Positions 26,406-36,142 are shown, numbered from the stretch's first letter. The stretch is DNA of 45,401 nucleotides from Tenderia sp965602225 (GCA_965602225.1 CBFCYE010000022.1:1-45401); one strand, 5' to 3'. Notes: generated from the sequence alone by a model not told the origin. Program-made: numbers and translations.

Positions 26406-27206
26406 ATGTCCGAACAACAGGTTTATTCATGCCAGGTGGTTTGTTACGCCGAGTCATTTGATTTCAATACTTTGTCTGATGCCTTGTTGACGGTTGGGCG
26501 TGGCGCTTGTTACCGGGATGTGTTTTATCTGCAGCTGGAGCAGGGCAGTTGTGCCATTTTTCCGTTTGGCGTTGCCGTTTACTGGAATCTGAGAAATGAT
26601 GTGATAGAGCATCTCGCAGCAGAGATGCAGCAGCTGGCAAACAGGCCGCTACCGCAGGAGGAGGTTGATCACTTTTCCTACATCATTGGCTGTGAGCGAA
26701 ATCGTTTTTCCCACGACCATATAGAAATGACCGATAGCGAACCGTTGACCCTGTTGGCGACGTCTCATGCCCTGGCACAATCGACTAAATTGTCGGTGTT
26801 TGAATTGCAGGCTCAAAAGACCATTGAGTCTACCTCTGAAATTCCACGTAAATTGGCCGAAACAGGATCGACATCATTGTCACGCAGTCAAACAGCCAAG
26901 ATGCGAGGTCAATTATTTATGACAAAAAGCGACATTATTCTGAAATATGAATTGCTCGATACACCAGAATTCTTTTGGGAATACCCAGAGCTTCAGGCTA
27001 CCTATGAAGTTGGTGCCAATTACCTGGAATTACAACAACGCATAAAAATTCTTTCGCTAAAACTTTCAACCATTCACGAGTTGTTTGAAATGCTTGCGGA
27101 TGACCTCAAACACCAGCATTCATCCAAGTTGGAGTGGATTATTATTTGGTTGATCGCAGTGGAAATCGTGATTTTCCTGGTCAATGATGTGACTTTGTCT
27201 CATTGA
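26406..27206 (+). CDS. RMD1/DUF155 family membrane-anchored protein
   Basis: A 266-residue protein of the RMD1/Sif2/DUF155 family (yeast Rmd1, human RMND1 relatives). The central FPFGVAVYWNL (about 52-62) and the C-terminal region KSDIILKYELLDTPEFFWEYPEL are the family hallmarks, followed by a heptad-like helical stretch (about 205-240) and one C-terminal transmembrane helix (about 242-262, WIIIWLIAVEIVIFLV). The biochemical role in bacteria is unknown. It starts 47 bases after the hybrid kinase and may share its transcript. Confidence 0.87.
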   Translation: MSEQQVYSCQVVCYAESFDFNTLSDALLTVGRGACYRDVFYLQLEQGSCAIFPFGVAVYWNLRNDVIEHLAAEMQQLANRPLPQEEVDHFSYIIGCERNRFSHDHIEMTDSEPLTLLATSHALAQSTKLSVFELQAQKTIESTSEIPRKLAETGSTSLSRSQTAKMRGQLFMTKSDIILKYELLDTPEFFWEYPELQATYEVGANYLELQQRIKILSLKLSTIHELFEMLADDLKHQHSSKLEWIIIWLIAVEIVIFLVNDVTLSH

Positions 27207-27385
27207 TACATAGGCTAGCGAGCAACTTAATGTGACCCGTAGATACTAGATTTAGGCTTGTCTTTCCTCGCTCTTACTGCACGAAGCTGTTTTTCCTTAA
27301 CAAACTGATAACGTAATACCGACAATATAATTATCATTTTTCCATTTGTGAACTATCTAAAGGAATGTCCGCCAAAGGCGCCTAT

Positions 27386-27414
27386 TTGGGATGTGTTGAT
27401 CTACGTGGTATAAA
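27386..27414 (+). promoter_or_regulatory. Candidate sigma-70 promoter of the sucrose cluster
   Basis: TTGGGA at 27386-27391 and TATAAA at 27409-27414 are separated by exactly 17 bases, within the 259-base gap before sps. An A/T-rich stretch lies upstream (27290-27360). The predicted start site is about 45 bases before the ATG. Prediction from consensus only. Confidence 0.5.
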
Positions 27415-27465
27415 ATTGATGTGTACAGAAAGGGCTGTCAGCGATGCTGAAGGAAATACACATTC

Positions 27466-29637
27466 ATGAGTAAACAAACCGAACAGTTGTATATCGCTCT
27501 GATCAGTGTTCATGGTTTGATCCGCGGCAACAATCTGGAGCTGGGGCGTGACGCCGATACCGGTGGTCAAACGCTGTATGTGCTCGAACTTGCCCAGGCC
27601 TTGGCCCGCCAACCAGAAGTTGCACAGGTGGACCTAATCACGCGGCGTGTGGTAGATGAGGCGGTTGCGGAAGACTACGCCGAGCCTATTGAAATACTTT
27701 CAGATAAATTACGTATTGTGCGCATAACCGCCGGTGCAGATGAGTATATTGCCAAGGAACAGCTCTGGGACCATCTTGATGGTTTCGCTGATAATGTGGC
27801 TACCTTTTTTCGTGATAGTGGTGCTCTGCCCGATATTCTTCACAGCCACTATGCCGATGCGGGCTACGTTGGCACCTGTCTGGCCAATCAGCTAGGGGTG
27901 CCGTTGATTCATACCGGTCATTCTCTGGGCCGGGTAAAACGCCGTCGGTTGTTGGCTAGTGGTGTCTCACCTAAAGATGTGGAAGAACGCTACAACATTA
28001 CTCGCCGCATTGAGGCTGAAGAAATCACTCTGGCAACTGCTGAGCGTGTATTTACCAGCACCTTTCAGGAAATAGAGGAACAATACGAACTCTACGACCA
28101 TTACCTGCCAGAACTAATGCGAGTGGTGCCCCCCGGCACTGATTTAAAGCAGTTTGTACCACCCATAGGGGATGAACTGACGACGCCACTCTTTGTCGAC
28201 ATTGTCAGGCATCTAAAAGCCCCAAATAAGCCAATCATTCTGGCCTTGTCACGACCAGACAAGCGCAAAAATATTGCTGCCTTAATCGACGCCTACGGCC
28301 AGTCCCCCGAATTGCAAGAACTTGCCAATCTTGTGATTGTTGCCGGCAATCGTGATGATATCGATGATCTGGATGAGGGTGCCCAGGAAGTGTTTCATGA
28401 GTTGCTGTTAACCATCGATCGTTACGATATTTATAGTAAGGTTTCGCTGCCAAAGCATCATCTCCGTGACCAGGTATCATTGATATATCGCATTACTGCG
28501 GCCTCAGGAGGCGTGTTTGTTAATCCTGCGCTGACCGAGCCGTTTGGACTCACGCTGATTGAAGCAGCTGCATCTGGATTGCCGATTGTGGCAACTGAGG
28601 ATGGCGGGCCACAGGATATTATTGGTAATTGTAATAATGGTTTTTTAATCAATCCGCTGGAAGCAAGCAGCATTAGTGATGCCATCTTAAAACTGTTACA
28701 AGACAAAAAATTGTGGCAGCAGTGTGTAGACAAGGGGTTGATGGGCGTACGTGAACACTATTCCTGGGATGCCCATGCTGAGCGATACCTGACCCTGGTG
28801 CAGCCGGTAATTGAACGCAGTGAGGTATTGTCACGCAAGCCGCTACACCGTCGTAGAGAGCTCTATCGTGACCGGGCTATCGTCAGTGATCTGGATCAAA
28901 ACCTGATCGGGGATGAACAATCACTGCATCAGTTAATTGGGTTGTTACGTCAACACCGTAAGAGTAGTAAATTTGCAATCGCTACCGGTCGACGTTTTGA
29001 ATCAGCCTTGAGAATAATGCGGCAACACAAAATTCCAGAACCGGATATTTTGATTACCAGTGGCGGTACCGAAATTTATTATGCACCGAAATATACTGCT
29101 GATATCGCCTGGAGCAGGCACATTGATTACGATTGGTCTCCACATAAAGTGAAAAGGATTCTGGCTGAGTTGCCTGGTTTAAGGCTGCAGCCAAAACATG
29201 AGCAGAGTCGCTTTAAGATTAGCTATTACATTGATCCTGATGTTGCCCCAGATATCGAAGAGATTAACAGCCTGTTGCACCAGAATGATTTGTCACTACA
29301 TCTTAACCAGGCCTTTGGCCAGTATCTTGATGTGATGCCTCAGCGGGCCTCAAAAGGCCTTGCCTTACGTTATATAGCCGAACGTTGGCAGATTCCTTTG
29401 GAACGTATTTTTGTTGCCGGTGGCTCAGGTGCTGATGATGATATGATGCGCGGTAATATGCTGGCCGCCGTGGTGGCAAATCGCCATCATGAAGAACTGT
29501 CTCAACTTATCGATTTGGAACGCATATATTTTGCCAAACAGTCCTTTGCTGCTGGGATATTAGAAGCCTTGAGCTACTATGATTTTTTTAATCAATGTAA
29601 AGATCCCAAGGATATAAATCCCGAGGATATAAATTAA
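27466..29637 (+). CDS. sps: Sucrose-phosphate synthase, two-domain (GT4 + HAD)
   Basis: Transfers glucose from an NDP-glucose to fructose-6-phosphate. Residues 1-460 are a GT-B glycosyltransferase: SVHGLIRGNNLELGRDADTG near 14-33, HSHYADAGYVG near 126, GHSLGRVKRRRLL near 150, and the E(x7)E motif E358...E366 in EPFGLTLIE. Residues about 470-723 are a HAD-IIB domain with SDLDQNLIGD near 474 and GGSGADDDMM near 653, like the phosphatase-type tail of plant and bacterial SPS. Both HAD aspartates of DxD are kept, so activity is possible, but the position after DxD is QN rather than GT. Four bases before spp; first gene of the cluster. Confidence 0.93.
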   Translation: MSKQTEQLYIALISVHGLIRGNNLELGRDADTGGQTLYVLELAQALARQPEVAQVDLITRRVVDEAVAEDYAEPIEILSDKLRIVRITAGADEYIAKEQLWDHLDGFADNVATFFRDSGALPDILHSHYADAGYVGTCLANQLGVPLIHTGHSLGRVKRRRLLASGVSPKDVEERYNITRRIEAEEITLATAERVFTSTFQEIEEQYELYDHYLPELMRVVPPGTDLKQFVPPIGDELTTPLFVDIVRHLKAPNKPIILALSRPDKRKNIAALIDAYGQSPELQELANLVIVAGNRDDIDDLDEGAQEVFHELLLTIDRYDIYSKVSLPKHHLRDQVSLIYRITAASGGVFVNPALTEPFGLTLIEAAASGLPIVATEDGGPQDIIGNCNNGFLINPLEASSISDAILKLLQDKKLWQQCVDKGLMGVREHYSWDAHAERYLTLVQPVIERSEVLSRKPLHRRRELYRDRAIVSDLDQNLIGDEQSLHQLIGLLRQHRKSSKFAIATGRRFESALRIMRQHKIPEPDILITSGGTEIYYAPKYTADIAWSRHIDYDWSPHKVKRILAELPGLRLQPKHEQSRFKISYYIDPDVAPDIEEINSLLHQNDLSLHLNQAFGQYLDVMPQRASKGLALRYIAERWQIPLERIFVAGGSGADDDMMRGNMLAAVVANRHHEELSQLIDLERIYFAKQSFAAGILEALSYYDFFNQCKDPKDINPEDIN

Positions 29638-29641
29638 GCCC

Positions 29642-30511
29642 ATGAGTGAACCAAGACTATTGCTGTGTACTGACATGGATAGAACCGTTATCCCTAATGG
29701 TTTTCAGTCGGAACATCCATTGGCACGTAGATTGTTTTCTGAGTTTTGTAGCCAGCCACAGGTAAGCCTGGTTTATGTTACTGGCCGTCACCAGACGCTG
29801 GTTAAAGAGGCAATCAAGAACTACAGCCTGCCCAGGCCTGACTATGCCATTACCGATGTTGGTACTAGGATTTATCGAGTTGATGATGATCAGCAGTGGC
29901 AACTACTCAAGAGCTGGGAGGATGAAATTGATACAGACTGGCATGGCAAAAGCCATGAGCAGTTAAAACAGTTATTTGAAGACATCTCTGTTCTAAAAAT
30001 TCAGGAACGTAGCAAACAAAATAGCCACAAACTGAGTTATTACGTTCCCTTGCATGTAAAACAAGAGGTCCTGTTGCCACAGATGGAGCAGCGACTTAAA
30101 CAACATGGCGTACAGGCCAGTTTGGTCTGGAGTGTGGATGAGCCGAAAGGCGTTGCTCTATTGGATGTGCTACCAAGTAATGCCACCAAGTTGCACGCCA
30201 TTGATTTTCTGCGCCAGCAGTTAGACTTTTCGCTGGATGAGATAGTCTTTGCTGGTGATAGCGGTAATGATCTGCCAGTGCTGGGTAGTATGATTCCTTC
30301 TGTGTTGGTCGCCAACGCGGCTGCTGATGTCAATGAGGCGGCGCAAGGTTTGGCACAGCAAAACTCTACTCAATTAGCTCTTTACCTAGCCACCGGTAAA
30401 AACAGTCATATGAACGGCAATTACTCGGCCGGGGTGCTTGAGGGTGTTTGTCATTTCGCCCCAGCTTTTCGTCAGCAGCTTAAACAGATGGGGTTTTGTT
30501 GTGAGCAATAA
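29642..30511 (+). CDS. spp: Sucrose-phosphate phosphatase (HAD-IIB)
   Basis: Removes phosphate from sucrose-6-phosphate. The DxD nucleophile pair is D11/D13 in CTDMDRTV; VYVTGRH near 43 gives motif II, and FAGDSGNDLPVLGS near 202 the acidic motif IV. The 289-residue length fits. It overlaps fruK by 11 bases. Together with the HAD tail of Sps the cluster has two phosphatase-type domains; this one is the probable working SPP. Confidence 0.92.
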   Translation: MSEPRLLLCTDMDRTVIPNGFQSEHPLARRLFSEFCSQPQVSLVYVTGRHQTLVKEAIKNYSLPRPDYAITDVGTRIYRVDDDQQWQLLKSWEDEIDTDWHGKSHEQLKQLFEDISVLKIQERSKQNSHKLSYYVPLHVKQEVLLPQMEQRLKQHGVQASLVWSVDEPKGVALLDVLPSNATKLHAIDFLRQQLDFSLDEIVFAGDSGNDLPVLGSMIPSVLVANAAADVNEAAQGLAQQNSTQLALYLATGKNSHMNGNYSAGVLEGVCHFAPAFRQQLKQMGFCCEQ

Positions 30512-31376
30512 ACACCAGCCTATTATCTTTGGTGAAGTATTGTTTGACTGCTTCCCTGGCGGTGAGCAGGTTTTGGGTGGTGCACCGTTTAATGTTGCCT
30601 GGCATCTACAAGCCTTTGGTGATCAACCCCGATTTATTTCCAGGGTAGGTGATGACGCACAAGGCACGCAGATTATTAACGCCATGACTCAGTGGGGCAT
30701 GGATACCACATCGGTGCAAACTGATCGCCAACACCAGACTGGCCGTGTTGATGTCGAGCTGATTGATGATGAGCCTCACTACAATATCACCCCAAATTGT
30801 GCCTATGATTTTATCGATGCGCTGGCTCTTAACAATTTAGATGCAAAGGGGATCCTCTATCACGGCAGTCTGGCACTGCGCAATTCTGCGACAAGGCAAA
30901 GCTTTGAAAGGCTCGTTAGTAATCCTGAGCTATCGATATTCCTGGATGTCAATTTACGTCCACCATGGTTTGATAAGGAAGAACTGTCAAACTGGCTGAC
31001 CCAGGCCCGCTGGGTAAAACTTAACCAGCATGAGCTACAGCAACTAGGTAGTTGTAGTGGTGATTTGCAAGATGATATGGCCCAGTTTCAGGTCAAATAC
31101 GAGCTTGATCTGCTGATAGTGACCCGCGGTGAAGAGGGTGCCATCGTCCGTAGCTGTGACGGAGGGCTGCATAGTGTAACTCCGCCAGCGGCGCAGAAAT
31201 TTGTTGATACTGTCGGTGCCGGTGACGCCTTTACCGCAGTCTTTGTGCATGGTTTGATTTTGGGGTGGCCCTTAAGCAAGACACTTGATGCGGCGCAACA
31301 GTTTGCCAGTGCAGTGGTTGGGCTGCGTGGTGCAACATCCACTGATGCTGGGTTTTATAATGCATTTAGAGTTTAA
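30501..31376 (+). CDS. fruK: PfkB-family fructokinase
   Basis: Carbohydrate kinase of the ribokinase/PfkB family. GGAPFNVAWHLQAFG near 29 binds sugar, and TVGAGDAFTAVFVHG near 239 holds the anion hole and catalytic Asp. In the methanotroph cluster of the same order the enzyme phosphorylates fructose released from sucrose. I prefer GTG 30501 (GGGG about eight bases upstream, giving a normal N-terminus before PIIFGEVLFD), which overlaps spp by 11 bases. A longer reading frame from 30438 would add 21 residues not seen in the family. Confidence 0.9.
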   Translation: MSNKHQPIIFGEVLFDCFPGGEQVLGGAPFNVAWHLQAFGDQPRFISRVGDDAQGTQIINAMTQWGMDTTSVQTDRQHQTGRVDVELIDDEPHYNITPNCAYDFIDALALNNLDAKGILYHGSLALRNSATRQSFERLVSNPELSIFLDVNLRPPWFDKEELSNWLTQARWVKLNQHELQQLGSCSGDLQDDMAQFQVKYELDLLIVTRGEEGAIVRSCDGGLHSVTPPAAQKFVDTVGAGDAFTAVFVHGLILGWPLSKTLDAAQQFASAVVGLRGATSTDAGFYNAFRV

Positions 31377-31412
31377 TGCTGAATAATGGCTTTCTAAAAC
31401 AAAAGGTATTGT

Positions 31413-33371
31413 ATGTACGAACAGGTCTCACATTCACTGCTGAATAATATTCTCGATAACCTTAAAACAGAGATTAGCAAACAGGATCTACGTCATTTCT
31501 ATACTCGCCTGGGTGCCAACTTCTACGCTATACACTCACTGTTTGAACGTCTCTATGGTGATAGAGATGACTTTGAAGCGCAGGCCTTGTCTCTTGTCGA
31601 GACCATGGCGCGTAAATATATCAATCGCCCTGATTCGCTAAAGCAGGTCGACATTGAACGTGAAAACGACCACAACTGGTTTCTCAATCAGAAATGGGTC
31701 GGCATGGCGCTCTACAGCAATGGCTTTGCTGGCAACCTTAACGGGGTGCGCGAACGGCTTGGTTATTTTCAGGAGTTGGGTGTCAATATTGCCCACGTCA
31801 TGCCGATCATGCGTTGCCCAGAGGGGCATAGTGATGGTGGCTATGCGGTGAGTGATTTCAGAGCGGTCGATCCACGTATAGGCACGCTGGAGGACTTAAC
31901 GCAGTTGGCGGGTGAGATGCGTGAGCGTGAGATTCTATTGGTGCTTGACGTAGTGGTAAACCATACCTCCAACGAACATGAATGGGCAAGCCGTGCCCGT
32001 GCCGGTGATCCTGCCTACCAGGACTACTACTACACCTTTGAAACGCGCAACGTCCCCGATATGTTTGAACAAAATATGCCGGAGATTTTTCCGCAAACAT
32101 CGCCGGGCAACTTCACCTGGGATGAGGAAATGGGGCGCTGGGTAATGACCGTGTTTAACGACTACCAGTGGGACCTGAATTACAGCAACCCGGCTGTCTT
32201 TATTGAGATGCTGGATATCATCCTCTATTGGGCCAATAAAGGTGCCGACATACTGCGACTTGATGCCGTGGCATTTTTATGGAAAAAGATTGGCAGTACC
32301 TGTCAGAACGAACGTGAGGCCCATTTGATCCTGCAGCTGTTAAAAGATTGCTGCCAGGTGACTTCACCCGGAGTGCTGTTTATTGCTGAGGCAATCGTCG
32401 CCCCAGTTGAGGTAATCAAATACTTTGGTGAAGATGCGGTGATTGCCAAAGAGTGTGAAATTGCCTATAACGCAACCTTCATGGCGCTTTTATGGGATGC
32501 GGTGGCAACCAAAAATGCCAAACTTCTCAATCAGGGTATAAAGAGTCTGCCCGTCAAACTTGAACGTGCCACCTGGCTTAATTATGTCCGTTGTCACGAT
32601 GATATAGGTCTTGGCTTTGATGATAGCGATATTATATTGGCTGGTTATAAACCTTACCAACATCGTAATTTTCTTATTGATTACTACACGGGCAACTTTG
32701 CAGAGTCCCATGCCAGAGGTTTGCCTTTCGGCCACAATGAAAAGAATGGCGATGCGCGTATATCGGGTTCTTTGGCATCTCTTGTTGGCCTGCAGTATGC
32801 GCTGGAGGCGGGGGATCCGCTTGCCACTGACGAAGCTATAAAAAACATTTTATTGCTACACAGTATGATCCTGTCGTTTGGTGGCATACCGTTGCTTTAT
32901 TATGGTGATGAACTGGGGGAATTAAATGATTTTTCATACCAGGATGATCCCCACAAGGTGGGTGATTCACGTTGGATACACAGGCCGACGATAGACTGGC
33001 AAAGAGCCGAGAACCGCAATGTATCTGGTACGGTTGAATACAATATATTCAGCGCACTAAAACGGATGATTGCTGTGCGTAAGGAGATAGGGGTGTTTTC
33101 CGATTTTAATAATCGCGAACTCTTTGAGGTTGAGAATCCACATCTATTTGTTTTTGGGCGTTACAACCTTAATAAACAGGCCGAGCGGGTATTGGTGGTC
33201 GCAAATTTTGATGGCAAACCTCAACACCTTAATCTGAATGACCTTGATGGCTGGAGCGGCAATCAATATGGTCAAATAATCGATTTGTATTCGGGACGCT
33301 CCCCTGATGTTTTCAAAAATGCCCTGGTGGTGCCGGGTTTTGGTTTCTACTGGTTAAGTGAAACGGTCTAA
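31413..33371 (+). CDS. ams: Amylosucrase (GH13 subfamily 4)
   Basis: Cleaves sucrose and builds an alpha-1,4-glucan, or hydrolyses sucrose. The 652 residues match Neisseria polysaccharea amylosucrase in size. A helical N-terminal domain (1-90) precedes the barrel: DVVVNHTS near 179-186, nucleophile D284 in RLDAVAF, acid/base E326 in FIAEAIVAP, H395-D396 in VRCHDDIG, and a C-terminal beta domain (about 570-652). Follows fruK by 36 bases. The order sps-spp-fruK-ams is the known gene order of methanotrophs such as Methylomicrobium. Confidence 0.93.
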   Translation: MYEQVSHSLLNNILDNLKTEISKQDLRHFYTRLGANFYAIHSLFERLYGDRDDFEAQALSLVETMARKYINRPDSLKQVDIERENDHNWFLNQKWVGMALYSNGFAGNLNGVRERLGYFQELGVNIAHVMPIMRCPEGHSDGGYAVSDFRAVDPRIGTLEDLTQLAGEMREREILLVLDVVVNHTSNEHEWASRARAGDPAYQDYYYTFETRNVPDMFEQNMPEIFPQTSPGNFTWDEEMGRWVMTVFNDYQWDLNYSNPAVFIEMLDIILYWANKGADILRLDAVAFLWKKIGSTCQNEREAHLILQLLKDCCQVTSPGVLFIAEAIVAPVEVIKYFGEDAVIAKECEIAYNATFMALLWDAVATKNAKLLNQGIKSLPVKLERATWLNYVRCHDDIGLGFDDSDIILAGYKPYQHRNFLIDYYTGNFAESHARGLPFGHNEKNGDARISGSLASLVGLQYALEAGDPLATDEAIKNILLLHSMILSFGGIPLLYYGDELGELNDFSYQDDPHKVGDSRWIHRPTIDWQRAENRNVSGTVEYNIFSALKRMIAVRKEIGVFSDFNNRELFEVENPHLFVFGRYNLNKQAERVLVVANFDGKPQHLNLNDLDGWSGNQYGQIIDLYSGRSPDVFKNALVVPGFGFYWLSETV

Positions 33372-33444
33372 ACTGATAAAACTCGTATAACCAGGATTTG
33401 AGGGATAATGCTAGTACTCAAAGCAATGACCACAAGATAAATCG

Positions 33445-33819
33445 ATGGATTATGAATTTCGCCGTAACCTATATGGCCGCTATCAAGCCGAATTTTCAAT
33501 GGGCCACGAGGCCCTTGGTTTGTGGTTAAGCGAGGAGTTAGGTACTGATCCGCTGCTGATTAGTAGCCTGCTAAAGAAGGTCGAGCAGCTGCAAAACCAA
33601 CAGTGTTGGCAGCATCAGCAGCCTGGGCGGGAGTTTACATTAACCATGAATCAGGACGGTATTGAGGTGCGCGCCGCGCTGCTTGATGACTTGGCTGATG
33701 AAGCACCTGACGAACTCAATCACTATGACCAAGAATCCCAGGCCTGTTGTGGACTGGATGATTTTCGCCAACTGCTGGAATCATGGCGCGAGTTCACAAC
33801 GTCATCGAGCCTACGATAG
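33445..33819 (+). CDS. yacL: UPF0231 family protein YacL
   Basis: A 124-residue acidic cytosolic protein of unknown function. It begins MDYEFRRN and has SMGHEALGLWLSEELG near 18 and NHYDQESQACCGLDDFRQLL near 91, matching the E. coli YacL pattern throughout. The family is largely restricted to gammaproteobacteria and supports the class assignment. Seventy-three bases after ams; weak ribosome site. Confidence 0.88.
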   Translation: MDYEFRRNLYGRYQAEFSMGHEALGLWLSEELGTDPLLISSLLKKVEQLQNQQCWQHQQPGREFTLTMNQDGIEVRAALLDDLADEAPDELNHYDQESQACCGLDDFRQLLESWREFTTSSSLR

Positions 33820-33941
33820 GCTAGTAAACATCCTTATTGGCTATTTCCCGAAAAAGAAGGGCTAAGGATCTGTTAAAATTGCCAGGGCAACCAGGCAGTC
33901 AGTCGTTGTGACACAACTGCAGTTTAGAACAGGGCAACCAT

Positions 33942-34433
33942 GTGATTAATAACGATATCTTGCGCCGTATCCGTTATACCTTTGATTTTGATGACGCGAA
34001 GATGATTGCGCTGTTTGGCCTGGCTGACTATCAGGTAACGCGTGAGCAGATCAGCGATTGGTTAAAAAAAGAGGATGATCCTAGTCATCAGAAATGTAAC
34101 GACGTTCGGTTGGCTATTTTCCTGAATGGTTTGATTGTCGATAAAAGAGGCAAAAAGGAGGGGCCACAGCCAGCGCCAGAGAAACGCTTAACTAACAATC
34201 TGATTTTTAGAAAGTTAAGAATTGCACTTAACCTGAAAGATGAAGATATATTGGCGATTTTAGATCTGGTAGGTGTGAGCATGAGCAAACCTGAATTAAG
34301 CGCCTTTTTTCGTAAGCCGGATCATAAAAACTACCGTGAATGCAAAGACCAGATCCTGCGCAATTTTCTATCCGGCTTGCAGCTTAAATATCGGCCAAAA
34401 AGCATCTCGCCAGTCGAATCTAAATGGCGTTAG
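33942..34433 (+). CDS. yehS: DUF1456 family protein YehS
   Basis: A 163-residue protein made of two tandem copies of one domain (about 3-65 and 87-149). Each starts NN(D/L)I(L/F)R(R/K)(I/L)R and ends with a Phe-Leu-rich helix, as in E. coli YehS. The molecular role is unknown. Starts with GTG (VINND), the expected family start, and with only a weak GGG upstream. Confidence 0.88.
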   Translation: MINNDILRRIRYTFDFDDAKMIALFGLADYQVTREQISDWLKKEDDPSHQKCNDVRLAIFLNGLIVDKRGKKEGPQPAPEKRLTNNLIFRKLRIALNLKDEDILAILDLVGVSMSKPELSAFFRKPDHKNYRECKDQILRNFLSGLQLKYRPKSISPVESKWR

Positions 34434-34790
34434 ATTTTTAGGGCTGAGGCAGTGAATTTATAAGCGCGAATTTGTGCTTTAGAACCTGATTTTTCACCCC
34501 TGAACAAGGCCACCCTAGGTTGGTCTGCCATTCACTGGAATAGAGCCTATCAACATCATCGGTCCAGTCATTTCTCTTGCCAGATAACAGAATATCCCGT
34601 AGTCGCCGAAGGGCGGACTGCTTCCTCGAAATTCAGTACTTTGTAATACGCATCGATTCTTAAAGGGGCGGGCAGGCTGAGACCTTATCCAAACTGCAAT
34701 TTTGAATTCAAATAGGCTGTAAAAAGAACTAAAGTGGTCAGGGCATACTCACGTATATGGCCCTGAGTAAGCTTTACGCCATGCTACATA
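34434..34790. other. Intergenic stretch of 357 bases without a recognisable gene
   Basis: No frame of note, tRNA or known RNA motif is seen. A hairpin TCAGGGC (34738-34744) / GCCCTGA (34760-34766) with a 15-base loop lies about 37 bases before the cbpA start and could be part of its leader; no U-run follows. The rest has no repeat shared with other parts of the window. Confidence 0.4.
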
Positions 34791-34802
34791 ATGGAGCTGC
34801 TT

Positions 34803-35750
34803 GTGGAGTACAAAGACTATTACAAAATCATGGGGCTAAAGCGTGATGCCTCTCAGGATGACATTAAGCGCGCCCATCGTAAGTTGGCGCGAAAATATCA
34901 TCCTGATGTTAGTAAAGAGCCTGATGCCGAAACAAAGTTTAAAGAGGCCGGTGAGGCCTATGAGGTGCTCAAAGACCCGCAAAAACGAGCCGCTTATGAT
35001 CGGCTAGGTCCAAATTTAAAGGCCGGGCAGGAATTTCACCCGCCGCCTAACTGGGATTCTGGTTTTGAATTTCGCGGTGGTGGTTTTACCGCGGCGGATG
35101 GTGGCGGTTTTAGCGACTTTTTTGAACAGTTGTTTGGTCAGCAGGGGCATGCTGACCATTCCACTTTTCACACTCAGTTCAATGTCCGCGGGCAAGATCA
35201 TCACGCCAAGGTGATGGTGGATCTGGACGATGCCTTTCATGCGGCAACGCGCAATATTAGTCTGCAATCGCCAGAGCTGGATGAACATGGGCAAATGCGC
35301 GTGCAAAAACGTACGCTTAAGGTGAAGATCCCCAAGGGGATTAAAGAGGGGCAGCAGATTCGCCTTACTGGTCAGGGAACGCCCGGCATGGGCCAGGGTG
35401 TGAAGGGTGATCTCTATCTGGAAATTCGTTTTAAACCCCATCGCCTCTATCGTGCCGAAGGACGTGATCTGCATATGCAACTGCCGGTGGCACCCTGGGA
35501 GGCGGCGTTAGGGGCGACAGTGAAAGCGCCAACCCCTGTTGGTAATGTGGATCTTAAAATTCCCGCTGGTTCAAATAGTGGCAGCAAACTTCGTCTTAAA
35601 GGGCGAGGTATTCCCGGCAATCCCGCAGGTGATATTTATGTCACCTTGAGTGTGGTTGTGCCACCTGCTGACAGCGAACAGGCCAAGCTGCTTTATAGAG
35701 AGATGGCAAGCAAGCTGGCGTTCAACCCACGAGTCAAAATGGGGGTATAG
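34803..35750 (+). CDS. cbpA: DnaJ-like co-chaperone / curved-DNA-binding protein CbpA
   Basis: J-domain protein working with DnaK. J domain residues 1-70 with the HPD triad in RKYHPDVSK; a short Gly-rich and Phe-rich linker (FRGGGF, DGGGFSDFFEQLFG); two client-binding beta domains (about 115-305) without a zinc finger, the CbpA layout. I choose GTG 34803: GGAG lies six bases upstream and it gives the usual VEYKDYYKIMG start. ATG 34791 would overlap that Shine-Dalgarno. Followed by its partner gene three bases later. Confidence 0.93.
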   Translation: MEYKDYYKIMGLKRDASQDDIKRAHRKLARKYHPDVSKEPDAETKFKEAGEAYEVLKDPQKRAAYDRLGPNLKAGQEFHPPPNWDSGFEFRGGGFTAADGGGFSDFFEQLFGQQGHADHSTFHTQFNVRGQDHHAKVMVDLDDAFHAATRNISLQSPELDEHGQMRVQKRTLKVKIPKGIKEGQQIRLTGQGTPGMGQGVKGDLYLEIRFKPHRLYRAEGRDLHMQLPVAPWEAALGATVKAPTPVGNVDLKIPAGSNSGSKLRLKGRGIPGNPAGDIYVTLSVVVPPADSEQAKLLYREMASKLAFNPRVKMGV

Positions 35751-35753
35751 GTC

Positions 35754-36062
35754 ATGACTGAGCAAACCATATTAACCGGCATCATTATTGAAGAAACCAC
35801 AGAGTTTAGTTTGGCTGACCTCAGTCGTGCCTGTGGTCAGCCTGCCGAGTGGATTCTGGCATTGGTGGAAGAGGGGGTGATTGAGCCGGTGGGAGGGGAT
35901 CAGAGCCATTGGCATTTTAGTGGCAGCTGTCTGCGCCGTGTGCGCATTGCCCAGCGTTTACAGTCAGACCTCGGCCTTAATCTGGCCGGTGCGGCCCTGG
36001 CCGTGGAGTTATTGGAAGAGGTGGAAGCACTGCGTAATAGAATTGCAGTTTTAGAGGGATAA
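35754..36062 (+). CDS. cbpM: Chaperone-modulator CbpM
   Basis: A 102-residue MerR-like helix-turn-helix protein that binds the CbpA J domain and blocks it. It has an N-terminal wHTH (FSLADLSRACGQPAEWILALVEEG near 18-41), FSGSCLRRVRIAQRLQ near 55, and a C-terminal heptad helix. Three bases after cbpA, the usual pairing. Confidence 0.92.
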   Translation: MTEQTILTGIIIEETTEFSLADLSRACGQPAEWILALVEEGVIEPVGGDQSHWHFSGSCLRRVRIAQRLQSDLGLNLAGAALAVELLEEVEALRNRIAVLEG

Positions 36063-36142
36063 TGTAAACGCCATGTTTGACTATAAATCCAGACGACGGC
36101 TATTGATTGGTCTGCCGCGTTGACTAACGGCTGGCTCATACT

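Noticed and set aside
30438..30500. N-terminal extension of fruK from 30438
   Set aside because: The 21 extra residues lie within spp and are not family-like; GTG 30501 fits better.
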